From CAWINX01 sp963837585 (GTDB lineage Bacteria > Actinomycetota > Thermoleophilia > Solirubrobacterales > 70-9), in assembly GCA_963837585.1 (NCBI GenBank), contig CAWINX010000003.1, positions 310,001 to 374,000 on the forward strand: a stretch of DNA of 64,000 nt, written 5' to 3'. Both the position numbers and the translations under genes were made by a program. The notes under the pieces were generated by a model. That model saw only the letters and a program-made list of their open reading frames with translations. It was not told where the DNA came from and ran no database searches. Below are positions 45,456-54,215 of this stretch, piece by piece. Positions within the stretch are counted from its first letter, which is position 1. Every line of letters begins with the position of its first letter.

Positions 45456-48164
45456 TAGAACTCAGGCCCCGCGGTCGCCATGTCGTCGATCGGAGGGCCC
45501 TCGCCGGCCGGCTGCTCGACCGGGCGCTCCTGCCCGGAGAAGTCGGCGAACTTGGGGAAGCGGTCGAGGAAGACCAGCTTGCGCGTGCCGATCGGCCCGT
45601 TCCTGTGCTTGGCCACGATCAGGTCGGCGAGGCCGTCGGGCTCTTCGTCGGGGTCGCGGTAGTAGTCCTCGCGGAAGAGGAAGGCGACGAGGTCGGCGTC
45701 CTGCTCCAGCTGGCCGGACTCGCGCAGGTCGGAGAGCTGCGGCTTCGGCGGGTGGCGCTGCTCGGGAGCGCGCGAGAGCTGGGAGATCGCCAGCACCGGC
45801 ACCTCCAGCTCGCGGGCGAGGATCTTCAGCCCGCGGCTCATCTGGCCGACCTGCTCGACCCGGTTGGCGCGGTGGTCGTCGGAGCGCATCAGCTGTAGGT
45901 AGTCGACGATCACCAGGCCGAGGCCGCCCTTGTCCTGCTCCTGGGCGTGCAGACGCCGCGCCTTCGCGCGCAGGTCGAGGATGCCGAGGTCGGAGGAGTC
46001 GTCGAACCAGAGCGGCGCCTCCTCCAGCTCGTTACAGGCCCGCACCACCTTCGGCCAGTCCTTCTGCGCCACCTGGCCCTTGCGCAGCTTGTCGCCGGAG
46101 ATCCGCGCCCGGCAGGCGATAAAGCGCTGCGCCAGCTCCACCTCCGACATCTCCAGGGAGAAGAAGGCGACCGGCAGGTTGCGCTTCACCGCGACGTTCT
46201 CGGCGATGTTGGCGACCAGGGCGCTGTTGTGGACGATCACGTCGTCGGCGACGAAGTTCCTCAGGCCGGGAACGTCGAGGTCGTAGGTCTCCTCCATGCC
46301 GACGTACTCGACCGACTCGACCTCGTCCCACCAGATGTCGGAGTCGCAGAGCTCCTCCAGCGCGGGGGAGTCCACCGCCGTGGCCAGTTCGGCGACCAGT
46401 CCGCGAGAGGGGCAGCGGGCGCCGACGTGCCAGTTGTGGTTGCGAGGGCGCCCGGTGGACTCGCTGATCCCAGCCCAGGCCTGATCGCCTTTCGCGAGCA
46501 GCACGTCGTCCCAGATCTCGACGGGAAGCGTGTCCGTGTTGGTCGAACGCGGGGCGGCCGAGAGCCGTTCCAGCACTCGCTCCTGCGCCTCCTCCTTGCC
46601 CGGGACTGGGATCAGCTCGCAGAACCGGCGCAGTCCCTCCTGGGAGGTGATCCGGACCTCGCGCGCCACCTTGTCCGTGCCCTCGTAGACGTCCCGCTTC
46701 AGGGTGCGGATAGTCGCCACGATGCCCAGCCGCAGCAGCAGGTGCTGGACGTCGCGGGCGAGCCGCTCGCTGATCGTCGTATAGCCGATCTGAGCGAGGC
46801 GGTCGCTGCAGTAGACGTGCCCGTCGCAGGCGTACATGACGCCGAGGAAGCGGGCGAGCTGCTCGTCGCTCAAGCCGAAGATCGCATCGGGAACGAACTT
46901 CTCCGCCGAGCGCAGGCCCATCAGACCGTGGCGCTCGCAGCATCGCCGTTACGGGGTTCGACCGGGCGCCCGGGCCGGCGCTGAGTAAGCGCATTCCCAT
47001 GAGAGTCGAGGCCCGACGGTTGGACCTTCATCCGAAGGCCGTAGGAGTGGACTGCCTTCTCGACTGTCTCCGACGATCGGCGGAGTCTAGCTCCAAAGCA
47101 GAAGCGCGGTGTTCGCTGCGCTAATCGCTCCGTCGGCTATCAGTGCTGCGAGCAGCACTACCTCCTCGATCGGGCAATTCAGCTGGAGCTGGAGGGACCG
47201 CGGTAGGTAGCGCGGCACGGCGATCCGCATGCCGGGCGTGACCTTGCCAAGTTCACACCAGCCCAGAGCTGGCCAGTATCGGGTGATTCGAAGTTGCTTC
47301 GACCCTTCGCCCAAGACGGGTGGTAAGTCTGTAGACGCGCTTTCGGCCATTGCGCGCAACCGCTGCCACCTTCGCGGGCTCCATCCGCAAGTCGGGGCCC
47401 AGCGAAGCGACCTAAACTTCCTCCCCTCGCTTGAATGCTTCATGCAGATCCGAAATACGGCGACGTGCTCCGGTCCGGGGGTCATACACCAGACTTTGTG
47501 ACACAAGGCACTTTCCCATCGCCGGCCGTGCCGCGACGATGATCAGGTTGCCCGGCTGGAAGCCGCCGGTGATCGCGTCGATGTCCTTGAAGCCGGAGGG
47601 GGTGCCGGTCAGCTCGGTCTCGCCGGTCGAGAGTTTCTCGAGCCGGTCGACCTCGTCGTGGAGGATCTCGGAGAGCAGCCGGAAGTCGCTCGCCTGCTCT
47701 TTGTGAGCGACGTCGAAGAGCAGCTTCTCGGCCCGCTCGGAGAGCTCGCGCGGCTCGCCGTCGCGCTCGTGCACCCACGACTGGATTCGCTGCCCGGCGC
47801 CGAGCAGGCGGCGCAGCAGCGAGTTCTGCTGGACGATCTCGGCGTAGTGCTTGGCGTTGCCCGCCGCGGGGACCTTTGCCGCCAGCTCGGAGACGTAGTG
47901 CTTGCCGCCGGCCTCCTCGATCTGGTTGCGCTGGGTCAGCGCCTCGGAGACGCTCAGCTCGTCGACCGGCTTCGACTCCGCGTAGAGGTCGTGGACGCAG
48001 GTGAAGATCAGCCGGTGCTTGTCGAGGTAGAAGTCCTCGGCGTTCAGCTTCACCTCGTCGATCACCCGGGTCAGGGTCGGCTCGGCGACCAGCATCGCCC
48101 CGAGCACCGATTCCTCCGCCTCGATGTTCTGCGGGGGGACGTGGGTTGTTGGCTGCTGCGACAT
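45455..48164 (-). CDS. dnaB: Replicative DNA helicase DnaB with a P-loop intein; frame breaks inside the intein
   Basis: Hexameric replicative helicase. The N-extein (48164-47511, 218 residues) contains PPQNIEAEESVLGAML and ends at ARPAMGK; the C-extein (46225-45455, 256 residues) begins SALVANIAENVAVKRNLPVA and has VDYLQLMRSD and KHRNGPIG. An intein interrupts the Walker A motif between GK and S. Both exteins are in one frame each, but the intein has an in-frame TAG at 47412-47414 and at least three frame changes, so read literally no full helicase could be made. Because dnaB is essential, error or an unusual arrangement must be assumed. Confidence 0.9.
46226..47510 (-). mobile_element. Intein with LAGLIDADG homing endonuclease in dnaB
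   Basis: About 428 codons. Block A starts at Cys (CLVSQSLVYDPRTG) right after the extein GK. Block B is ATSNHPI near 47285. The two LAGLIDADG motifs are VLLAALIADGAIS near 47130 and FLGVMYACDGHV near 46830. Block F/G is YDLDVPGLRNFVADDVIVHN, ending at 46226 before extein Ser. All splicing residues are present. The length is 1,285 bases, one more than a multiple of three, and the coding frame changes near 47265, 47105 and 46945, with a TAG at 47412. Confidence 0.88.
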
Positions 48165-48292
48165 CGACTCTTAGTTAAGGCGTCGGGGCGGCGGCAACCG
48201 ATGCGATGCCAAGCAAACCAGAGGCAACTCCCGCGTAAGACAGGCGTCCCTGCAACGAGGGTGAAAAGAATCTGTGACTTCGAGTCGCGGCC

Positions 48293-49000
48293 TCAGACGA
48301 CGCCGTCGGGCGAGGGGATCAGGCCCTCTTCCTCCTGGCGGCGCTCGCCGCGCCGGAGCATGCGCTGGGTGAGGATGGCGATGCTGAGGATCGCGGTGAC
48401 GCCGAGGCTGAGCTGGACGCTCAGCAGCCCCTCCCGCGTCCAGTAGACGTCGCGCAGGTCGAGCAGCAGGGCCGCCTCGTCGAAGGTGAGGCCGATTCCG
48501 ACTCCCATCGGGAGGGCAAGGCGTTGCTCGAACTCGGGGTCGTCGGTCAGCAGCGCCGCCGTGCCGGCTCCGAAGCCGAGCATGATCCCGGGGACGAAGT
48601 GATGGATGTGGCGCCCGTTGACCTTGACGTTGCGGAACGGGCCCCGGCCGGCCCTGATTCCCCAGGTCGAGAGGCGCACCGAGGCGAAGGAGACGAGGAA
48701 GCCGCCGAGCAGGTTGAAGAGGACCGTTTCGCTGCGAGGCGCCTCCTCGTAGCCGCGCACCGCGACGCCGACCGTGTCGATCGCCGCCGCGGGGGCTGCC
48801 TCGATCAATCCCTCGCCCTCGGGCTCCTCCTGAGCGCGCCTGCGCAGCATGCGGCCGTACTGCCCTGCGAATGCGGTTCCCGCGCCGGCGACTGCGAGGA
48901 CGGCCAGCCCGGCCGTCGCGCGCTCGGAGCGTCCCCAGCCAAGCCGCGTACGGGCGCGGGCGCGGCGGGTGACGCGGGTCGAGAGGCGGCGCGAGGCCAC
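48293..49000 (-). CDS. Conserved membrane protein, function unknown
   Basis: 235 residues. A basic N-terminus is followed by about four hydrophobic segments and a conserved-looking VNGRHIHHFVPGIMLGFGAG motif with three histidines, then LPMGVGIGLTFDEAALLLDL and a C-terminal helix. I recall similar uncharacterised actinobacterial proteins but cannot name a function. It lies between rplI and dnaB in the same direction, with 34 bases to rplI and about 130 bases without visible signals before dnaB. Confidence 0.75.
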   Translation of the reverse strand: MASRRLSTRVTRRARARTRLGWGRSERATAGLAVLAVAGAGTAFAGQYGRMLRRRAQEEPEGEGLIEAAPAAAIDTVGVAVRGYEEAPRSETVLFNLLGGFLVSFASVRLSTWGIRAGRGPFRNVKVNGRHIHHFVPGIMLGFGAGTAALLTDDPEFEQRLALPMGVGIGLTFDEAALLLDLRDVYWTREGLLSVQLSLGVTAILSIAILTQRMLRRGERRQEEEGLIPSPDGVV

Positions 49001-49034
49001 GCAGGCAGCCTAGCCGCGTCTTCGGCGGGAGGGG

Positions 49035-49487
49035 TTACTTCTCTTCGGTGATGATCGTCTTGACCGAGGCGGTGGCGCCGCCGGCCAGGTCGATCTCGAC
49101 CATGAAGGTGCCGGTCTCGCGGATCGGCTGCTCGAGGCGGATTTTGCGCCTGTCGATGCGGAGGTCGCGCGCCTCGCGGATCGCGTCGGCGATCTCCTTC
49201 GGGCCGACGGAGCCGAACAGCTTGCCGTCCTCGCCGGCCCGCTGGTGGATCGTCAGGACGGTCTTGGAGAGCAGGCCGGCCGCCTGGGCCTCCCGTTCGT
49301 CCCGGGCCTTCTGGGCCTTGACGGCGGCCTCGTGGCGCCGCTGCGCTTCCTCGAGGGCGCCGGCCGTGGCCGGCTGGGCGAGCTTGCGGGGGACGAGGTA
49401 GTTGCGCAGGTAGCCGGGAGCGACGTCGACTGCCTCGCCGCGCTGTCCGAGGTCGTTGACGTCCTGGAGCAGGATCGCCTGCGCCAT
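49035..49487 (-). CDS. rplI: 50S ribosomal protein L9 (bL9)
   Basis: 150 residues: an N-terminal globular domain with the signature QDVNDLGQRGEAVDVAPGYL and NYLVPRKLA, a long central helix rich in Ala/Gln/Arg, and a C-terminal domain ending in VEIDLAGGATASVKTIITEE. ATG at 49487 overlaps the rpsR stop (TGATG). Part of the rpsF-ssb-rpsR-rplI operon. Confidence 0.96.
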   Translation of the reverse strand: MAQAILLQDVNDLGQRGEAVDVAPGYLRNYLVPRKLAQPATAGALEEAQRRHEAAVKAQKARDEREAQAAGLLSKTVLTIHQRAGEDGKLFGSVGPKEIADAIREARDLRIDRRKIRLEQPIRETGTFMVEIDLAGGATASVKTIITEEK

Positions 49488-49747
49488 CAGCGCTCTCCGA
49501 CGTAGGGCAGCAGGGCAATCTCGCGGGCGCGTTTGACCGCCACGGCGAGCTGGCTCTGATGCTTGCGCGAAAGCCCGGTCACCCGGCGCGAGCGCGTCTT
49601 CCCCTTGTCGGAGAGGAAGCGCCGCAGCAGGTTGAGGTCCTTGTAGTCGACCGCGTCGACGTTGATCCGCGTGTACTTGCGGGGGCGCACGCGTTCCTGC
49701 GCCTTGCGGCCGCGACGGGGTGGAGCTGCGTCTCGTGTCCTTGCCAC
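49487..49747 (-). CDS. rpsR: 30S ribosomal protein S18 (bS18)
   Basis: 86 residues, basic. The signature RINVDAVDYKDLNLLRRFLS and RVTGLSRKHQSQLAVAVKRA identify bS18; the end is IALLPYVGER. It has no zinc-binding cysteines, so it is the zinc-independent form. Follows ssb by about 70 bases in the canonical operon. Confidence 0.96.
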   Translation of the reverse strand: MARTRDAAPPRRGRKAQERVRPRKYTRINVDAVDYKDLNLLRRFLSDKGKTRSRRVTGLSRKHQSQLAVAVKRAREIALLPYVGER

Positions 49748-49818
49748 TCTTTCGGTTCCTTACGTAGAAGTCGCCCGGACATGCCGGGCGACGTAAAACC
49801 AAGCGGCGGAAGCTTAGC

Positions 49819-50295
49819 TCAGAAAGGGATGTCGTCGTCTGAGCCCCCGCCCCCACCACCGCTACCGACGCCGGCGCCCTCGAAATCCGAGGTGTCGGCG
49901 GGGACGTCGCTGCTGGGGCTGAAGCCGCCGTTGTCGCCGCCGCCCGAGCCGTCACGGGAGCCGAGGAACTGCACGGAGTTGGCGACGATCCGCACCGCCT
50001 GCCTTTTGCCGCTGCCGTCTTTGGCCTCCCACTCGCTCCAGTCGAGCCGACCTTCGACGGCGACCGGGCGACCCTTGGAGAGGTAGTTGGCGCAGTTCTC
50101 GCCCTGCGCGCCCCAGACGGTCACGTCGAAGTAGTTGGGCTTGTCGACCCAGTTGCCGGTCTGGCCGTCCTTGCGGCGGCTGTTGACGGCCACCCGCAGA
50201 TCGCAGACGGGAGTCCCGCCCCCGGTGCTGCGCAGTTCGGGGTCCCGGGTCAGGTTCCCGGTGATGACCACCACGTTCACGTTTGAAGCTGCCAC
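49819..50295 (-). CDS. ssb: Single-stranded DNA-binding protein
   Basis: 158 residues. OB fold with VVVITGNLTRDPELRSTGGG, NYFDVTVWGAQGENCANYLS and the VEGRLDWSEWEAKDG strand. A glycine-rich linker leads to the acidic tip SDDDIPF, which recruits partner proteins. The frame is open to 50304, but GTG at 50295 is favoured because GAGGAG lies 9 bases upstream of it. Confidence 0.95.
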   Translation of the reverse strand: MAASNVNVVVITGNLTRDPELRSTGGGTPVCDLRVAVNSRRKDGQTGNWVDKPNYFDVTVWGAQGENCANYLSKGRPVAVEGRLDWSEWEAKDGSGKRQAVRIVANSVQFLGSRDGSGGGDNGGFSPSSDVPADTSDFEGAGVGSGGGGGGSDDDIPF

Positions 50296-50419
50296 AGCTC
50301 TCAACTCCTCTGAATCGTTGTCTGGATACCAGTCTAAGAGCGCTCGCGGCGCGTTTTCTCCCCCCGCAGACCGGGAATCTCCGCAAAACGCGGGGGTTGG
50401 ACCTCGGAGCGGCGCGGCG

Positions 50420-50815
50420 CTACTCGGCCGCGTCGGCGTGCTCTTCGCGAGCGCCGTGGCCGGCGCGCTCGCGGGGGGCGGGCCCGGGGGCCGCCGCGGC
50501 AGGCGGGACGATCGCCGGCGCGTCGGGATCCACTTTGAAGATGCGGAAGCGGAGGACGCCGTCGGCGATCTTCAGGTTGTGGTCGAGCTGGCCGAGCAAC
50601 TCCGCCGACGCTTCGAACCGGAACCAGCGGTAGTCGGCCTCGTTGCTCTTGTCGATCTCATAGGCCATCTTGCGCAGGCCCCATTTGTTCTCCTGCTTCA
50701 GCGTGCCGCCGGCCTCGATCTGCCCGCGGGCGTCGCCCGCGAGTTTCTCGCGGGCGGACTCCTCGACGCTCGGGTTGAGCATCAGGACCAGCTCGTATTC
50801 ACGTGGGGCTGCCAA
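50420..50815 (-). CDS. rpsF: 30S ribosomal protein S6 (bS6)
   Basis: 131 residues. Signature REYELVLMLNPSVEESAREK and NKWGLRKMAYEIDKSNEADY with the ferredoxin-like fold of bS6; the C-terminal 25 residues are an Ala/Pro-rich extension. First ribosomal gene of the operon rpsF-ssb-rpsR-rplI. A 124-base gap before ssb could hold a leader, but no obvious element is seen. Confidence 0.95.
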   Translation of the reverse strand: MAAPREYELVLMLNPSVEESAREKLAGDARGQIEAGGTLKQENKWGLRKMAYEIDKSNEADYRWFRFEASAELLGQLDHNLKIADGVLRFRIFKVDPDAPAIVPPAAAAPGPAPRERAGHGAREEHADAAE

Positions 50816-50833
50816 AACGGCGAGGGACTATAG

Positions 50834-51312
50834 CTAGTGCGGGGCGAATTCCATCGAGCCATCGCCTGGCGGCGGCGCTGGACGGCGCGGGTGTCGACAG
50901 AGGACGCGGCGGGCGAGGGGGGACGCACGGGAGCCGGAGCCGGGGCGGGAGGGACGTTAGGCACGGGCGGCATGGCGGGCGGGTCCTGTCGGTGGGGGGC
51001 ACCCTTCTTGCCCTGCGCGCTGCTACGGGCGGAGGGACGATGCGCGTTTAGGGCTGAGGCCTTGCCCTCCGCAGCCTCCGGGCGGCGAAGTCCACCCCCC
51101 ACCGCCACCCGCCCGAGTTGCCGCAGCGCCGGACGAACCTTCGCCGGCACCGGCGGCCGCACGGCGACGCGCGGCAAACCCACGTCAGCGGGTACCGGCG
51201 GCGGGGCCGGAGGCTTCAGCAGCGAGGGCCCAACCGTCAGCGCCAGCAATCCGGCGACAGCAACGCCCACCGCTTTCGCGGCGACCTGCCACTGAATCCG
51301 CACACGTCCCAC
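50834..51312 (-). CDS. Proline-rich membrane-anchored protein, probable frame break at the 3' end
   Basis: An N-terminal membrane helix (VAVAGLLALTVGPSLL) is followed by a long Pro/Ala/Arg-rich region of low complexity, about 160 residues. The open frame continues to 50782, overlapping the rpsF start by 34 bases; one frame change near 50885 would instead end it with RPAPPPGDGSMEFAPH at TAG 50834-50836, which avoids that overlap. Function is unknown; a periplasmic tether is a guess from composition only. Confidence 0.5.
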
Positions 51313-51356
51313 AACAGCTCAATCCCTGAGATCGCGAAGTTCTCCCCCGCTTGGGT

Positions 51357-51457
51357 GGAGGATGGGGAAGGTCACCCGGAAACGGGCGGATACTCAGAGC
51401 CGTTCAGCTAATTAGCTGAACGGCGAGTCCGGAGCCGGGTGACCTTCCCCATCCTCC
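51357..51457 (+). repeat. Structured repeat copy 3
   Basis: A perfect 26-bp palindrome at 51399-51424 around AGCTAATTAGCT lies within a perfect 23-bp inverted repeat (51357-51379 against 51435-51457). The intervening GGGCGGATACTCAGA and GAGTCCGG sequences are the same as in copy 1. The outer arms differ from copy 1 in most positions except GGAGGA at the ends, yet remain fully complementary. The right arm touches the stop codon of otsA. Stops occur in all six frames. Confidence 0.87.
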
Positions 51458-52921
51458 TACGCAACCGTCTCGCGCAACTCCGCGATATCCGCCAACTGCT
51501 CATCCACCCAGTCCCCCGGATTCCGCGAGTAGATGATCTCCTTGAGGTGCTGCGCCCGCACCCGCTTTTCCTCGCCGTCCATGGTCAGCGCCCGGTAGAT
51601 CGCGTCGGCCTGCTCCTGGATGTCGAAGGGGTTGACCGAGAGCACGCAGTCGGCCAGCTCCTCGTGGGAGCCGGTGTTCTCGGAGAGCATCAGGACGCCG
51701 TCGCGGGTGTTCACCGCCGGCGCCTCCTTCGCGACCAGGTTCATCCCGTCGAAGATCGAGTTGACCATCAGCAGGTCGAAGTGCTTGTAGCGGGCCACCG
51801 CCTCCGGGAAGTTCTCATAGATCTTCAGGTCGATCGGCATCCAGTCGGTGGTGCCGTGGCGGTGGTTGACGACCGCGACCAGCGCCTCGATCCGCTCCAG
51901 GTACTCGGCGTACTCGGGCACGTCCTGGCGGGACGGCTGCAGGTGCGCGATGAAGGTCACCTGTTCGCGGAACTCCGGGTGCTGCTGGAGGAACGTGTCG
52001 AAGGCGGTGAAGCCGCGCAGCACGTTCTTGGAGAGGTCGGCGCGGTCGACCCGGATGATCAGGTAGCGGCGCCTCCTCTCCAGCACCTCGCGCTCGGCCT
52101 CGGCGACCTCCGGCGACTCGGCCGCCCGCCGCAGCCGCTCGGCGTCGATCGAGAGCGGGTAGGCGCGGGCCAGCGTCTGCCCGCCACTGTGCCGCACCAG
52201 GCGAGCGCTCGTAGTCGACGTCGGCCTCCAGCAGCTCGTCGCAACAGCGCAGGAAGTTGATGCAGTAGGCGTGGGTGTGGAAGCCGATGATGTCGTTGGC
52301 GAGCATCCCCTGGAAGATCGCCTCGCGGATCCGCCCCGGCAGCACCCGCCAGCTGTCGGGCTGTGCCCAGGGGATGTGGACGAAGTGGTGGAGAAAGGAG
52401 TCGGGACGCTCGGCGCGGATCATCCCGGGCGCCGTGTAGAGGTGGTAGTCGTGCAGCATCACCAGCGGCCGGTCGCGCCCGTCGATCTGGCCCAGCACCG
52501 CCTGGGCGATGTCGCGGTTGACTGCCTGGTAGCCGTAGTCCCAGGCATCGAGCTCCTCCTGGCGGATGTCGGGCGCGTTGGAGAGGTCCCAGAGGTAGTG
52601 CTGGATGAACCAGAGGATCGGGTTCGCGATCACGTTGTAGAAGCGGTCGTAGGCCTCGGCGTCACTGCCGACCAGCAGCACCCGGTAGTCGATCCCGTCG
52701 ATCGAGAGCTCCGCCGCTCCGCCGCGCTCCTCGCTCACCGCGACGTCCTCGTCGGTCATCGCCGAGGCGATCCAGAGCGCGTTTCTGTGGGAGACGAGGC
52801 CGGAGAGCGCCGTCACCAATCCACCACCGCCCCGACGCACGGTGCGCTGCCCGGCGTCGTCACGCTCGAACTGAGCGGGCCCGCGATTGGAGACGATGAT
52901 GAGCGGGTCGGAATCGGGCAT
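51457..52921 (-). CDS. otsA: Trehalose-6-phosphate synthase (GT20), one frame break
   Basis: Transfers glucose from a nucleotide sugar to glucose-6-phosphate. About 487 residues after repair. SNRGPAQFERDD at the N-terminus, MLHDYHLYTAPGMIRAERPD, FHTHAYCINFLRCC, IIRVDRADLSKNVLRGFTAF and VNSIFDGMNLVAKEA are GT20 motifs. The frame breaks near 52203; removing one T gives DYERRLVRHSGGQTLARAYP. It lies 29 bases downstream of treT in the same direction. Repeat copy 3 abuts its stop codon. No otsB is visible in the window. Confidence 0.92.
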
Positions 52922-52950
52922 GGATCAACCCTACCCCGACCGCTTCACGC

Positions 52951-54189
52951 CTACGTGTCGAGCTTTGTGAACAGCTCCATCCAGTCGCGCAGCAGGCGCG
53001 GCGAGAGGAACTCGCGGCGGGCGTGTTCCTTACCCGCCCGTCCCAGGCGCATCCCCAGTTCCGGGTCGCGCAGGATCTCCAGGCAGCGCTGAGCGCATTC
53101 GTCGGAGGAGTTGACCAGGTAGCCGCTCTCGCCGTCCTCGATCTGCAGGGGAATTCCGCCGACGTTGCCGGCGACGGTCGGCCGCCCCTTCCAGAGCGCC
53201 TCGGTGACGGTCAGCCCGAACCCCTCGCGGATCGACTTCTGCAGGCAGACATCGGACTGCGACTGGAAGGCGTTGACCTCGATCGCCCCCACGTTGTTGA
53301 GGTTGTTGAGGATCTTGATGTCGGGGTCGCCCTCCGCGTACTCGAAGGTGTGCTGGAAGAACTCCCAGCCCTCCGGGTCGTCGGTCGCCATCGAGCCGAC
53401 CAGGGCGAGCTGCACCTCGGGGATCTCCTTGGTCACCTCGCGGTAGGCGTCGATCACCCCCATCGGGTCCTTCCAGGGGTCGAAGCGGGACACCTGGGTG
53501 ATCAGCGGGCGGTCGACGTCGATCCCGAACTGGCGGCAGACGAAGGCGGCGTCCTCTGGGGAGAAGGCCATGTTCTTCGGCGAGAGCGGGTCGATCGCCG
53601 GCGGGATGATGTTGATGCCGCCGTGACCGTTCACCCCGGCGGGGACGTAGGCCGGGAGGTGCCAGACGGACGCGTCGTACTCGTCGATCAGCGGCTGCAG
53701 GCGGGCGATCGGCGCCGGGTTGGGCTCGGAGAGGTCGATGTGACAGCGCCAGACCCAGTTGCGGCTCTTCTCCAGCGCGCCGCGTCGCAGCCCGATCGGC
53801 TGTGGGTCGTGGACGACGACCGTGTCCCATTCGCCCTGCAGCCCCTCGGCGTTCATCGCGTTGATCTCGTCGAACAGCTCCCACTGCTCGTCGCTGAGCG
53901 TCTCCTCGGCCCCCTGCAGGGAGTTGTGGAGGAGCTTGGTCGCGTTGAAGAACTCCTCCTTGCCGAAGATCACGTGCCAGTGGGCATCGAGGCCGATGTC
54001 GCGCATCAGCGGCACGATCGTGTAGAGGATCTCCGAGACGCCGCCGCCGAAGGCGGTCGCGCTGACGTGCAGGATGCGGCGGCCTTTCAGCGGCTCGGCC
54101 AGCTCGCGGATCCGCTCGATCAGATCTTTGCCGGCGATATGCGTGTAGTCGGCGAGGGACTTTTGGCCGAGGGCGACTTCCTGAAGCAC
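52951..54189 (-). CDS. treT: Trehalose synthase TreT (GT4 family glycosyltransferase)
   Basis: 412 residues, GT-B fold. HVSATAFGGGVSEILYTIVP, VVVHDPQPIGL, WRCHIDLSEPN, ITQVSRFDPWKDPMGVIDAY and QKSIREGFGLTVTEALWKGR are the signatures of TreT, which joins NDP-glucose and glucose directly into trehalose. Closest named type is archaeal/thermophile TreT; other GT4 enzymes are possible. It lies just upstream of otsA, so the cell has two trehalose routes side by side. Confidence 0.88.
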   Translation of the reverse strand: MLQEVALGQKSLADYTHIAGKDLIERIRELAEPLKGRRILHVSATAFGGGVSEILYTIVPLMRDIGLDAHWHVIFGKEEFFNATKLLHNSLQGAEETLSDEQWELFDEINAMNAEGLQGEWDTVVVHDPQPIGLRRGALEKSRNWVWRCHIDLSEPNPAPIARLQPLIDEYDASVWHLPAYVPAGVNGHGGINIIPPAIDPLSPKNMAFSPEDAAFVCRQFGIDVDRPLITQVSRFDPWKDPMGVIDAYREVTKEIPEVQLALVGSMATDDPEGWEFFQHTFEYAEGDPDIKILNNLNNVGAIEVNAFQSQSDVCLQKSIREGFGLTVTEALWKGRPTVAGNVGGIPLQIEDGESGYLVNSSDECAQRCLEILRDPELGMRLGRAGKEHARREFLSPRLLRDWMELFTKLDT

Positions 54190-54215
54190 GCGCGGAGTTC
54201 TACAGATCCGGGCGG

